Positions 8,486-17,607 of a stretch of 21,644 nt of DNA are shown here, one piece after another (positions within the stretch are counted from its first letter, which is position 1; each line of letters starts with the position of its first letter). Made by a program: the position numbers and the translations under genes. The notes beneath the pieces were generated by a model. The model saw only the letters and a list, made by a program, of their open reading frames with translations. It was not told the DNA's origin and did no database searches. The DNA comes from Isotricha intestinalis (Eukaryota; Ciliophora; Litostomatea; Vestibuliferida; Isotrichidae), in the NCBI GenBank assembly GCA_023807065.1, contig JAJJLU010000712.1, forward strand, positions 1 to 21,644, written 5' to 3'.

Positions 8486-11400
8486 ATGGATATAGAATCA
8501 GAAAATAAAAATACAAATGAAGAAACCCAAAAAAAACAAGAAAAACAAATTTTTCAAATTTTAAAAGAACTTCAATCATTAATAAATAAAGAATCATCAA
8601 TTCATGATCTTTGTATAATAAATTTAAAATAATTTATTTTAGTTGTTCAAACAAGAGAAGAATTAAAGACCAATATATATGAAGATTGTTTTGAAATTAA
8701 CATTAAGAAATTAAAAATATTTGAATTTTTAGAAAATAAAAAAAATATAGGAAATAAAAAGAAATTAGAACTTATTCAACATCCCGGAATTTTTTTAGTT
8801 CAGAGTTTACCAACAATAATGAATTTCTTTAAAATTTTAAGAAATGATTTAGAACTCTTTTATAAAACTTTATCATCTGCAAATAATATTCAATTAAAAA
8901 ATATATCATCTTTTATAATAAATAATTTTTATGATAATATATTTTCAGATAAACCTTCTGATGAATTATTAACTATAATATTTAAATTCTTAGAAAATGA
9001 AATTAATAATATTACTCAACCTGAAAATTTTTTAGAAAATACTTCATGTAGATTTCTATTAGAGGGATTAATTAAAAATCCAGAAATTAAATTTTTCTTT
9101 AATAATTTATTAACTCCTATTGTTGAAGAAATAGAAGAAAATTCTTGTGAAAAATGGTTTCTTAGTATTTCTGAAATTAAATTAGATTTAGATGAAAATA
9201 AAAATTTATATATTAGTAAAGGAATTATTCACAATGAATTAAAAGATAATAATACTAAAAACGAATTTGAAAAATATATTTTTAACATCAGTAAAAGTGA
9301 TTTGGAAGCTTTATTAAATAAAACTGAAGATGATTTTATTAAAGAATATATTCAAAAACAAATAAATTTATTTGAAAAAGATGAAACATTATATTCTAAT
9401 AATAATTTTATGGAAGATATTACAAAACAAAAAATGAAAGATGAAATTTTTTTATTGTATAATCAAATATTTTTAATTATAATAAAAGTAATAAATTATA
9501 TATTGGATCATTTAATTGAAAAAATGAATTTAATACCAAATATATTAAAAAATATATGTAAAATTATAGAAATTTTAGTTCTAAAAAAATATAATAATAG
9601 TATATATTATAGAAATTTATTTATTGGAAAATTTTTTTTTAATTTTATATTTTGCCAATTTTTAGAATCATTAGATTACGATTGTTTAATAAATACATGT
9701 ATAATAACAAATACAACACAGGAAAATTTTATTCAAGTAATAAAAATAATTAAAAAATTATTCTCACTTGAATTTTTCAATTCAAAATTAAATTCTTCTT
9801 TAATACCATTTAATAATTATTTCTTAAATGAAGCTTTACCAAAAATTTCAGAATTTTTTAATGAAATAACAAAAATAAAATTATCTCCTTTTTTAGAAAA
9901 AATAATAAACAATAAAAATGTTTTTAATTTTGATTTTTTCTTAGAAAATCCAAATGAATTAATTAACCAAATTCAATATTGTTTTAATTTATATGAATTA
10001 AATACTTTAATAGAAATAGTAAATAATAATATAAAAATTATAATCGAAAGTGATTTTAAAGAAGAATTTGATGAAGAAAAAAAAGAAATAATTAATAAAG
10101 GAAGAAATTTATTTAAAGCAACAATAAGAAGAATAAGTTATTATACCAAAGAAGTAGGAGATTTAATTGCAAATCAAGAAAAAAAGAATAAAATTTTTTA
10201 TTTTCTTTTAACTAATTTATTTTTTAATGAAGATTTTTCAAAATATGAAAAAATAAAAGAAAGTATATGTTTCACAAAAAAAGAATTAGAAACAGTAAAC
10301 TCAGAAGAAGATTTATTAAATAATAATTTGATTAAAATAGATAATTTCTTAGTAAAATTATTATTTTCATATGGTACATTAAATGAAAGAGATTTTTCAG
10401 AAGTTGAATCAAAAAATTTAATAGAAATATTAAATGAATTAATTAAAATATTAAAAACAGGAAGAATAAATTTTAATTCTCCAGTTCCACCTGAATGGTA
10501 TGGTAAAAGCTTAGTTAATTTATTAAATAATTTACCAGAAAAATATAAGAAAAATAATTGTGATGAAATATTAACTTTATTAAAAAATGATATTCAAAAA
10601 TCCATTGATTCTCTTGATCCTAAAGTTTATTCTGGTATTTATGAAAAATTAAAAAATACTTCTCAAATAAAAATTTTATTAACTTATGTTGAAAATAATT
10701 TAATTGATATTGAACAAAATAAAAAAATTATTTGTTTTTGTGATAAACAAGAATTAAATACAAATTTAACTTTAAAAAAAAATGCCAATAGAAAAAAAGC
10801 TACTTATAAATTTAAAACTATTTCAAATTTAATTGATAATTTTCCGAATATGTCTATGAAAGATAAAAATGGAGATTGTTTAAAAAATCAAAAAAATGAT
10901 TTAATACCTGAATTCCTATTAAATTGTTTAAAAATAATTTCTGAAAAGTCAAGAATATTATTAAATGAATATAATTATTCTGAAATGTATGCTGATTATG
11001 AAAATAAAAAAAGTGAATTAGAAAATAAAAATAGAAGTATTTGTTTAGATTACGATGGTTTTTTTCCTTATTTAAATGAAAATATGAAATTATTTTATTC
11101 AATTTTTAATTCTGAAAATACAGAAGAAAATAGAATTGAAGATTTATTAAATCAATTTAAACCTCATCTAACAGAATTATTATCTAATAAAATTGATGAT
11201 TTTATTATGAATAAATTACATTTTAAAATTTTTCCTATAGAACCATTGCCAAAAGATATTACTTTATATAATAAACTTTTAGAATTAAATTGGATTGAAC
11301 CTAAAAATATTATTCAAAAAGATATAATTAATTATACTTTTTTCTCAGAACCAATTTCTCTTATTCAAAAATTTGAAAAAAGTAAATCACCAATTTCAAA

Positions 11401-11704
11401 AATGAAAATGTTACAGAAAACTTTTCAATCAATTCAAAATATCATTAAATTTAATTTAAAAGAATTATATTTGGGAACTAATCAAATAATTCCTATTTTT
11501 GTTTATATATTAATTAAATCTAAACCAAAAAGATTATGGTCAAACCTTAAATATATTCAATTATATCTTGGTTATAAAATTGATCAACAAATTTTTTTCC
11601 AATTTCAAGTTGCAATAACAATGATTGAAACAATGGATCATAATAGATTAATTAATGTTTCTCAAGAAGAATTTGAAAATAATTGTAAAAATTCTTTGAT
11701 TTAA
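8486..11704 (+). CDS. RasGAP-like and VPS9 domain protein (GAPVD1-like, putative Rab5-type GEF)
   Basis: The gene is join(8486..8612, 8643..11704), giving 1062 residues. Starting instead at the ATG at 8819 would cut off in-frame conserved sequence: HPGIFLVQSLPTI lies just upstream, and the frame stays open back to a 30-nt intron. Exon 1 adds 42 codons plus one base. The N-terminal half resembles the RasGAP-like region of GAPVD1/RAP6, with NPRLIASSL-like HPGIFLVQSL, a helical segment to about residue 200, and a weak FLR-like motif FIFCQFLES further on. The arginine-finger position appears to be Glu (about residue 174, FLENTSCR), so GAP activity is doubtful. The C-terminus is a clear VPS9 domain (about 960-1055): GTNQIIPIFVYILIKSKP, LWSNLKYIQLY and VSQEEFE. 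VPS9 domains activate Rab5-family GTPases at endosomes. VPS9 is certain enough; the RasGAP assignment is weaker. Confidence 0.82.
8613..8642 (+). other. 30-nt spliceosomal intron (predicted)
   Basis: The segment begins GTATAATAAA and ends TTATTTTAG, is pure A/T apart from the terminal Gs, and contains an in-frame TAA. Removing its 30 bases joins CTT T to TT GTT CAA. This is a phase-1 junction encoding D-L-F-V-Q that brings an ATG-led exon into frame with the upstream extension of the GAP-VPS9 protein. Very short GT-AG introns are well known in ciliates. Not confirmed by transcripts here. Confidence 0.8.
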
Positions 11705-11931
11705 AAAACAATTAAAAAATATTATATAAAAAAAATAAAAAGTATATCTAAATATTAATTATATTATTTAATTTCTTTTCTAATTTTATTATCCTAAACA
11801 AGGTAATTCTTTTGAAAAAGTTTTTGAAATTATTAAATAAAATAAAGAAAAATTTTAAAAAAAAGCAAAAAAATGAAAAGAATTTTGTCTTCATTAGTTT
11901 TAATAAAAAAGTTCTTAGATTTAAATACTAA

Positions 11932-12610
11932 CTAATTTTCTTTAATAATTTCAGCAATATAACTATTATTTTCAAAAAGATTATTTCCATATGATATTTT
12001 ATAAATTAAAATATCAAGAGAAAAAATACCTTTATCATTTTAAATTATATTGATGATAGATTTTTATCAAAAAAATATTGTTCCATAATAATGATTTCCA
12101 CCTTTTATTCTTTCATTTATGCATTTTTAAATTCATTTAAAATATTAAATCTTCAATATTTAATTAAGAATTATATTTTGAAGTTCAAACCAATTAAATT
12201 CCTTTTTTATAATTTAAACTTTGTAATTCAATTAATATTTGTGATATAATATTTTGTATTATTTTCTCATTTGAAAAAATATTTTTCACTTTAATTTTTT
12301 TTAAATCTTTTATATCATCTCTATTTCTACATTCGAAAATTAAATATTTTTATTTAAACTATTCTTTATTTATGTTAAATTTTCATTTCCTCATAATATT
12401 AATATTAATTTTATTTACTTCATTTCTTTTTATTCTTTTACTGTTTTTTTTGGAATAGGAATTCTCAAATATCAATGCCTTTTCCAAGATATAACAATTA
12501 CCTGAGATATTCCTTTACTTCGTGATTTATCTTTGTATTCACATTTTATTTTTTCATATTTTTGTTTAAAAAAATTATGATAATAAAAATATTCATTCAA
12601 AAATTGTTAA
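11932..12610 (-). pseudogene. Decayed protein kinase pseudogene
   Basis: Read on the minus strand, this stretch gives pieces of one protein kinase broken by stops and frameshifts. In order they are an N-terminal segment NEYFYYHNFFKQKYEKIK (about 12600-12545), a hinge-region frame KYLIFECRNRDDIKDLKK (about 12345-12290) running into FSNEKIIQNIISQILIELQS and YKKGI. Next comes the place where HRDLKPEN should be, read here as two stops plus TSKYN, then KIYHQYNLK, and finally DKGIFSLDILIYKISYGNNL with FENNSY, ending at TAG near 11932. This order matches kinase subdomains V, VIa, VIb, VIII and IX. The HRD and DFG catalytic residues are lost and stops of all types interrupt it. Small introns cannot explain stops inside the catalytic loop. 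The parent is not identified. Confidence 0.72.
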
Positions 12611-12672
12611 CTCCGATAATAAAAACAATATATTAAAAAATTAAAACAAATTACTTATAATAAAATTAATAA

Positions 12673-13626
12673 ATGAATCAAATAAATGAATATAATGACC
12701 TTAATTTTGGATTACAAGAAAGTTTAGGTGAAAAATTACAAAACACAATTCTTCGTATTCAAGCAAAAAAACAATTAAATAATGATTCTTCAAATTCTTC
12801 AGATGAAGAGATTAATATTCAATATTATGAACAATTTTTAAAATCTTTAAAAGATGAAAATAAAAATCAAAGTCCAAAACAAAATAAAAAAAAAAAAAAT
12901 GATAAAAATAAAATAAAAACTAAACACTCAAACTCAAAAGATCATAAAAAAAGTAATAATAATAATAATTATTTTGAAAACGAAAATAATATACATAATT
13001 TTTTTAAAATGAGACCAAAGTCAATGGCTAAAAATTATATGAAAAATAAAATAAGTATTGAAGAATTTCCTAAAAGAAAATCATTAGGTGATTCTATTTT
13101 TAATTTTAAAACTAGAAAAAATAGTCATTATAGATTTATATTAAATTCTCTTTCTAAAAATAAAATAAATGAAGTTGATGAATCTTTAATTTCTAATCAA
13201 ATAAATAATGAGAATGATAATGATAATGATAATATTATTATTTATTCTAATGGAAGAAGAAGAAAACAATCTTGTTTTTTAGGAAGTCATCCTTATTTAA
13301 TTTCTCAGAAAAACAATTTAATCGAAAATCAAAACAACAACAATAATATTAATATTAATAATATTAATATAAATAATAGCAATAATGATAATATAATTGA
13401 AGAAAATAAAAAAATAGTAAAAATAAATAATAAAAATGAAAACAAAGAAAATAGAAAAAGTAATAATACTTCAAATCTTTACATTAAAGATTCAGAAGAA
13501 AATATAAACACAAAAAATGAAAATATCACTTCAAACATTAATAAAAATAATACAAATAAATTTGACTATATTTTACCAATTAAAAAGAAAAAAAAATTAT
13601 TTTGTTGTTGTATTCCAATAGGCTAA
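12673..13626 (+). CDS. Asn-rich hypothetical protein with Lys/Cys C-terminal tail
   Basis: This is a 317-residue protein I do not recognise. The first 30 residues (LNFGLQESLGEKLQNTIL) look like an amphipathic helix. The rest is low complexity, rich in Asn, Lys, Glu and Ser, with runs of Asn around residues 95-100 and 215-240. Ordered-looking islands are MRPKSMAKNYMKNK, EEFPKRKSLGDSIFNFKTRK and GRRRKQSCFLGSHPYLI. RRKQS and KRKSL are basic Ser sites of the kind used by AGC/CaM-type kinases. The extreme C-terminus is a Lys run followed by LFCCCIPIG, which looks like a polybasic plus palmitoylated-cysteine membrane tether, inferred only. There is no signal peptide or membrane segment. It ends in TAA. 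It lies just after the kinase pseudogene and before a region that may hold its own decayed relative. Confidence 0.75.
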   Translation: MNQINEYNDLNFGLQESLGEKLQNTILRIQAKKQLNNDSSNSSDEEINIQYYEQFLKSLKDENKNQSPKQNKKKKNDKNKIKTKHSNSKDHKKSNNNNNYFENENNIHNFFKMRPKSMAKNYMKNKISIEEFPKRKSLGDSIFNFKTRKNSHYRFILNSLSKNKINEVDESLISNQINNENDNDNDNIIIYSNGRRRKQSCFLGSHPYLISQKNNLIENQNNNNNININNININNSNNDNIIEENKKIVKINNKNENKENRKSNNTSNLYIKDSEENINTKNENITSNINKNNTNKFDYILPIKKKKKLFCCCIPIG

Positions 13627-14633
13627 AATATTAAAGGAAGAATTTTTTTTTCAAATCTTTGAAAAAAAACAAAACAAATATTTTAATTTCTACTTTATAA
13701 ATAATTAAATGATTAATATAAATTTTTATAAATTAGAAATAAAAAATTATTCATAAAAAATCATTTAATATAAATAAATAAATGAGTAAAATAAATTTAT
13801 TCAATTGTTAAAAAAATACCAAAGTCCAATTTATAATTAACAAAATTTCAAAAAGAAAGAAAATTTCTTTTTAAATAGAAGAAGGATTCTATGTTAATAA
13901 TAATTTAAATAATATTAACAATGATTATGAATTTAATACAATTAATAATGAAAAGAAGAATATAACAAATTAAAACGTAATTATTTTTATTCTCTAAATA
14001 ATAAAGAATTAATTTCCTTAAATAATATTTCAAACTCATCAAATAATATGCTTAAAATTTATCAGATTAATAAAAATGAGATTAATATTAATTAAAGTAA
14101 AATAAAAATTTCAAAGAAAAATGAAATATATAAATGATAATTATAAAAACGAAAAATAATTCTTCAAATTTAAGAGAAAAAATATTAATTTTAAAAATTA
14201 AATAAATTTGACAAATTTATTTTTCTGAAAAAGAGGGTGATTGGCTTTTTTTTTTGTAAAAATTTCATTTTGCTTTCAGAAACATTTCAATCTTTAAAAT
14301 TTGAATCTATAAATTTATTTAAAATTAATTTTAATAAATATGGAAATTTTATTAAAAATTATTTGAGTCTATAAGGTTACCAAATAATAGGAAATTTACT
14401 TATATTTCCTTCATATTTAGGTTTTTATTATGGGTTAATAGTTTATTGAATGAAATATATTATATTAATTATTATAAATTATATATGTTAATTAATATAC
14501 TTATTTTGTTGAATTATATTATTACTTTTTTTTTATTTAATAATCTTGTAAATCATAAAAAATAATTTTTATTTTTTACTGAATTTTTAATTTAATGTCA
14601 GTTTAATTTAAATAAATGATAAAAAATTAATTA
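13627..14633. other. Intergenic kilobase with decayed coding fragments
   Basis: No intact gene is seen in about 1 kb. The first 230 bases and the last 180 are plain A/T. The middle (13880-14446) has coding-like stretches on the plus strand, listed separately. No RNA gene or transposon ends are recognised. Confidence 0.5.
13880..14446 (+). pseudogene. Possible decayed gene fragments (Asn-rich, then hydrophobic)
   Basis: Several plus-strand stretches read like protein but are broken. One begins EEGFYVNNNLNNINNDYEF, stops at TAA near 13972, and continues in another frame as KRNYFYSLNNKELISLNN with ISNSSNN to a TAA near 14094. From about 14195 a 59-codon open stretch contains NKFDKFIFLKKR and FESINLFKINFNKYGNFIKN, then TAA, GYQIIGNLLIFPSYLGFYYG and TGA. 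The NKFD before a basic and then hydrophobic/Cys stretch recalls the tail of the upstream gene (NKFDYILPIKKKKKLFCCC), suggesting a decayed tandem relative. Low-complexity composition makes this weak. A gene with several tiny introns is an alternative. Confidence 0.3.
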
Positions 14634-15017
14634 ATGTTAAATATGAAAAATAATTGTTTAGACCCTGTAGAACAAAAAGAATTAATAACTCAAAATATAA
14701 ATGTAAATTTAGTAAAAGATAAAATTAAAAATATAGTAGAAATTTTTTTAAATAATTTTTTTGAAGATAAATTTTTTGAAGTAGGGGAAAAACAAGAATG
14801 GGTAAATAATATTTGTAATGGAATAATAAAAGAAATTTCTCAAATTTTAACTGGATTTAAAGTTATATGTGTAAGTTATATTATTCAAAAAGGAAATGCT
14901 CCTTTTTTTTTTGATTCTAATTGTTTATGGGATAAAAAAACTGATGGAGTTATTACTGTGGAATATGAAAATAATTATTTAAATTGTTTTTCTTGTGTCT
15001 TCGTTACTGTTCCATAA
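14634..15017 (+). CDS. Dynein light chain, Tctex-type (DYNLT-like)
   Basis: This 127-residue protein matches the Tctex1/DYNLT family over its length. Family marks are EWVNNICNGIIKEISQI (residues 55-71, the helix ending the N-terminal half), FKVICVSYIIQKGNAP (75-90, the first beta strand with the I-x-QK pattern), DSNCLWDKKTDG (94-105, family CFWD..TDG) and VEYENNYLNCFSCVFV (109-124). These light chains dimerise and bind dynein intermediate chains in cytoplasmic and axonemal dyneins, acting in cargo transport or ciliary motility. An N-terminal stretch of about 25 residues is slightly longer than the minimal fold. The first ATG was used; another lies three codons later. No intron is needed and it ends in TAA. 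Whether it serves cilia or cytoplasm is undecided. Confidence 0.9.
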   Translation: MLNMKNNCLDPVEQKELITQNINVNLVKDKIKNIVEIFLNNFFEDKFFEVGEKQEWVNNICNGIIKEISQILTGFKVICVSYIIQKGNAPFFFDSNCLWDKKTDGVITVEYENNYLNCFSCVFVTVP

Positions 15018-15542
15018 ATTGTTTAATATACATTTTTTTAATCTATAAATTTTTAATTATCTGAATCTTTCCATAAAATGGTTTTTAATTGTTATTTTGA
15101 AATTTTTTTATAATTTCTTAAATAATTAAATTTAATATTGCTCTTTTTGAGATTTTATTCCTTTTTATTTTGTAATAATTTTTATTTGTTTTCTGTTTTC
15201 TCAATCATTTCACATAAAAAAAGAAATCATTTATAATTAATATAATTACTATTAATTTATATTTTTTAAATTAATTGTAAGGAAATTTAATTTAAAAAAT
15301 GATTTATTTCATTTAAAAATTTTTAAAGTTAAATTTCAAATTTTATTCTAATTTTCTATGGATAGAAAAAAAACATTATAGAAAAATTTTCTTATAGTGT
15401 AATAATATATTATAGAAACATAAAAATAAATTTATATAATTGATAAAAATACATTTAAACAAAATTTAAATTAAATATTATTTGAATTAGTATAAAAGTT
15501 TAAATTAAAATTAAAAATATAAAAAAATAAGAAAAAAATCAA
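15018..15542. other. Intergenic region with one imperfect hairpin
   Basis: This stretch of 525 A/T-rich bases has no open frame on either strand. At 15374-15399 the bases cattatagaaaa and ttttcttatagtg form an imperfect 13-bp inverted repeat with two G-T pairs and one mismatch. I see no tRNA or other RNA gene. Confidence 0.5.
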
Positions 15543-16559
15543 ATGTACAAAAAATCAAATATCCATTATAAAACTTACAATATAATATCATCTTCACCAT
15601 ATAACAATTTAAAATATTACCCTAATTATTCAGGAATAACAAGCAAAAAAAAATATTCAAAAAGAAACCCTCATATTACAATTTACAATCAAAAAAGAAA
15701 TTCCTATAAACATTCTTATTCAAATTATAATTGGAATATAAAAGAAAATGGAAATAATTTGAATAATCTTCAAAAAAAGAATTATAAATACCCAATTTGT
15801 TCTAATTTAAATATTGTTGATTATGAAGAAGAATATTATCAAGAAAAACCAAATTTATATCATATTCATCAAAAAAAAAAAGAATCTATTGATACAGGAG
15901 ATGAATCTACTTTTTGTTTAAGTCATAAAAGTTTTAATGAAAATGAAATTAATGATGATAATAATTTAGAAAATTCAATTAAAGAAAATCAAAATTTAAA
16001 TTTAAATTCCGAATCAATTTTTTTTGAAAATCCTAAAAAAAATTCAAAAGATAATGAAAATTCATTGAAAGAAAATTCTCAAATTGTAAATGATAAAATA
16101 AATGAAAATATAATAAAGAAAGATGATAATGATAATATTGATTTAAAAAAATTAAATTTAAATCAGGAAAATTCAAATAATATCAGTTTAAATGTTAATA
16201 AAAAAACGTCGAATAATAATAAATTTAATAAATTCAATATTCAATGTAATAATCAAATAATTCAATATCAAAATCCTAATTTCGAAAATACAGAAATTTT
16301 AAGTGTGAATGTTAAAATTTCTAAAGATAAAATTGTAGTTTTTAAATTAAGAAGATATGATGATTTATTTAATACAATTAAATTATTTTGTGAAATCAAT
16401 AATATTAGAGAAGATTTAATTAAACCTATTATAATTAAATCTTTAGAAGCTTTGAATAATATTTATAAAATGTATAATCTGCATTTAAATCAAAATGATA
16501 TTAATGAATTAAAATTCATTTATAATTTTCAAAAATCAAATTCTTTGTTAAAAAAATAG
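15543..16559 (+). CDS. Hypothetical protein with C-terminal ubiquitin-like domain
   Basis: This is a 338-residue protein. The first 250 residues are low complexity: Tyr/Lys/Asn-rich and basic to about residue 110, then Asn/Glu/Asp/Ser-rich and acidic. The C-terminus (about 251-330) looks folded: ILSVNVKISKDKIVVFKLRR as a beta hairpin, DDLFNTIKLFCEINNI as a helix, then EDLIKPIIIKSLEALNNI. This beta-beta-helix pattern, with hydrophobic V-x-V-x-I and the F-x-x-x-H/N-x-I helix, resembles the ubiquitin-like tails found at the C-termini of many protist cytoskeletal and calcium-binding proteins (pattern VxVxIxxxxxxxLxVxxGD...V..FC...GL). It may therefore be a protein-interaction module. No signal peptide or membrane segment is present. 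It is the only gene here ending in TAG. Function unknown. Confidence 0.75.
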   Translation: MYKKSNIHYKTYNIISSSPYNNLKYYPNYSGITSKKKYSKRNPHITIYNQKRNSYKHSYSNYNWNIKENGNNLNNLQKKNYKYPICSNLNIVDYEEEYYQEKPNLYHIHQKKKESIDTGDESTFCLSHKSFNENEINDDNNLENSIKENQNLNLNSESIFFENPKKNSKDNENSLKENSQIVNDKINENIIKKDDNDNIDLKKLNLNQENSNNISLNVNKKTSNNNKFNKFNIQCNNQIIQYQNPNFENTEILSVNVKISKDKIVVFKLRRYDDLFNTIKLFCEINNIREDLIKPIIIKSLEALNNIYKMYNLHLNQNDINELKFIYNFQKSNSLLKK

Positions 16560-16704
16560 AAAAATAAAGAATTTCTTTCATTCTTATTTTTTCATGAAAG
16601 ATTTTCTTACTAATTATATATATTTAATATAATTTTACATTTAATATTATAAATGTATAAAAAATCTTGTTATTTTATTTAAAAAATTTTTTAAATTTAT
16701 AAAA

Positions 16705-17229
16705 ATGAAAAATTATAATTTTATTATTAATGTTATCTCAATAGGAATTTTAATTAATTTTATCAATTGTCAAAACAAAGATTTAAAACCAATAATTTGT
16801 GGAATTGAAAAATGTGATTTAAAAGGAGGTTTTTGTTCAAAATATTTAAATTGTTCTTGTCATAATGGTTATTTAACATTTTTAAAAATTAATGATTTTA
16901 AATGTAATTATAAGATGATTTCTAAATTTAAATCTGGAATTTTAGAATTAATTTTAGGCTTTGGAATCGGTCATTTTTATTCTTTAAGATATAATTTTGC
17001 AAAATTTAAATTATGTTTATATTTAATATTTATTTTCTGTTGTTTATTATCTTATTATTATATTAAAAAAATTAGAAAGGAAAGTGATGCTAATGAACAT
17101 CCTAATATTTCAATTGGAGTTTTGAGTACAATTTGTTTATTTATATTATTAATTTTTTGGCAATTAATTGATTGTATTTTATTTTGGTCTGGATTTTATT
17201 TAGATGGAAATGGAATGATAATGAATTAA
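16705..17229 (+). CDS. Secreted-start TM2-like membrane protein with Cys-rich ectodomain
   Basis: This is a 174-residue protein. Residues 1-22 form a hydrophobic signal peptide ending near INC/Q. A short extracytoplasmic segment follows with cysteines at 32, 37, 44, 50, 52 and 67 and the EGF-like pattern GGFCSKYLNCSCHNGYL. After residue 72 there are three hydrophobic segments (about 77-92, 101-120 and 136-160). The pattern SGILELILGFGIGHFYSLRY, then FWQLIDCILFW and DGNGM, resembles the TM2 domain, in which a G-x-G-x-x-FY turn joins two helices and a LID...D.NG motif ends it. Here an extra charged loop (121-135) separates the helices. TM2 proteins are common in ciliates but their role is mostly unknown, so I give only the topology. 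It ends in TAA. Confidence 0.8.
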   Translation: MKNYNFIINVISIGILINFINCQNKDLKPIICGIEKCDLKGGFCSKYLNCSCHNGYLTFLKINDFKCNYKMISKFKSGILELILGFGIGHFYSLRYNFAKFKLCLYLIFIFCCLLSYYYIKKIRKESDANEHPNISIGVLSTICLFILLIFWQLIDCILFWSGFYLDGNGMIMN

Positions 17230-17607
17230 ATTCATAAAATATAAGTGAATTATAAATTATATATATATGTATTTATAAAAATTTTTATATATATGAATAT
17301 ATATTTTAATAATCTTAATTTTATAAAAGAATCTATCATTAAAATTTTTATTTGTTTACAATAAATAAATAATTAATGCTTAAATAAGGGAGAAAAAATC
17401 TTTCCCAAAATATGCTAAATAAAAATTTTAATATTAGTTTCCTCTAAAACCTAGATATTAAAAATACTATTTTTATAGGAGTGTATTATTAAATATTTAT
17501 ATTACTATTCATTATTTAATATTTATATTTTTTCTATTTCATAAGAAAAAACCATATTTGTCTTTGTAAATTATAAATAATACAAAGTTAATATTCTTCA
17601 AATTACT
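17230..17607. other. Convergent intergenic region
   Basis: The 378 bases between the plus-strand TM2-like gene and the minus-strand IQ protein gene contain AT dinucleotide runs near 17262-17310. A tiny GGGA...TCCC palindrome lies near 17388-17407. I see no frame or RNA gene. They should hold the two 3' UTRs. Confidence 0.5.

Noticed and set aside
14244..14280. GT...TTTCAG segment that could be a short intron in the 14195-14446 fragment
   Set aside because: The surrounding frames contain other stops that splicing here does not remove, so it does not rescue a gene.
15374..15399. Imperfect 13-bp inverted repeat between genes, considered as a terminator or small RNA
   Set aside because: Such palindromes arise easily in almost pure A/T DNA and there is no supporting conserved stem, box or G/C content.
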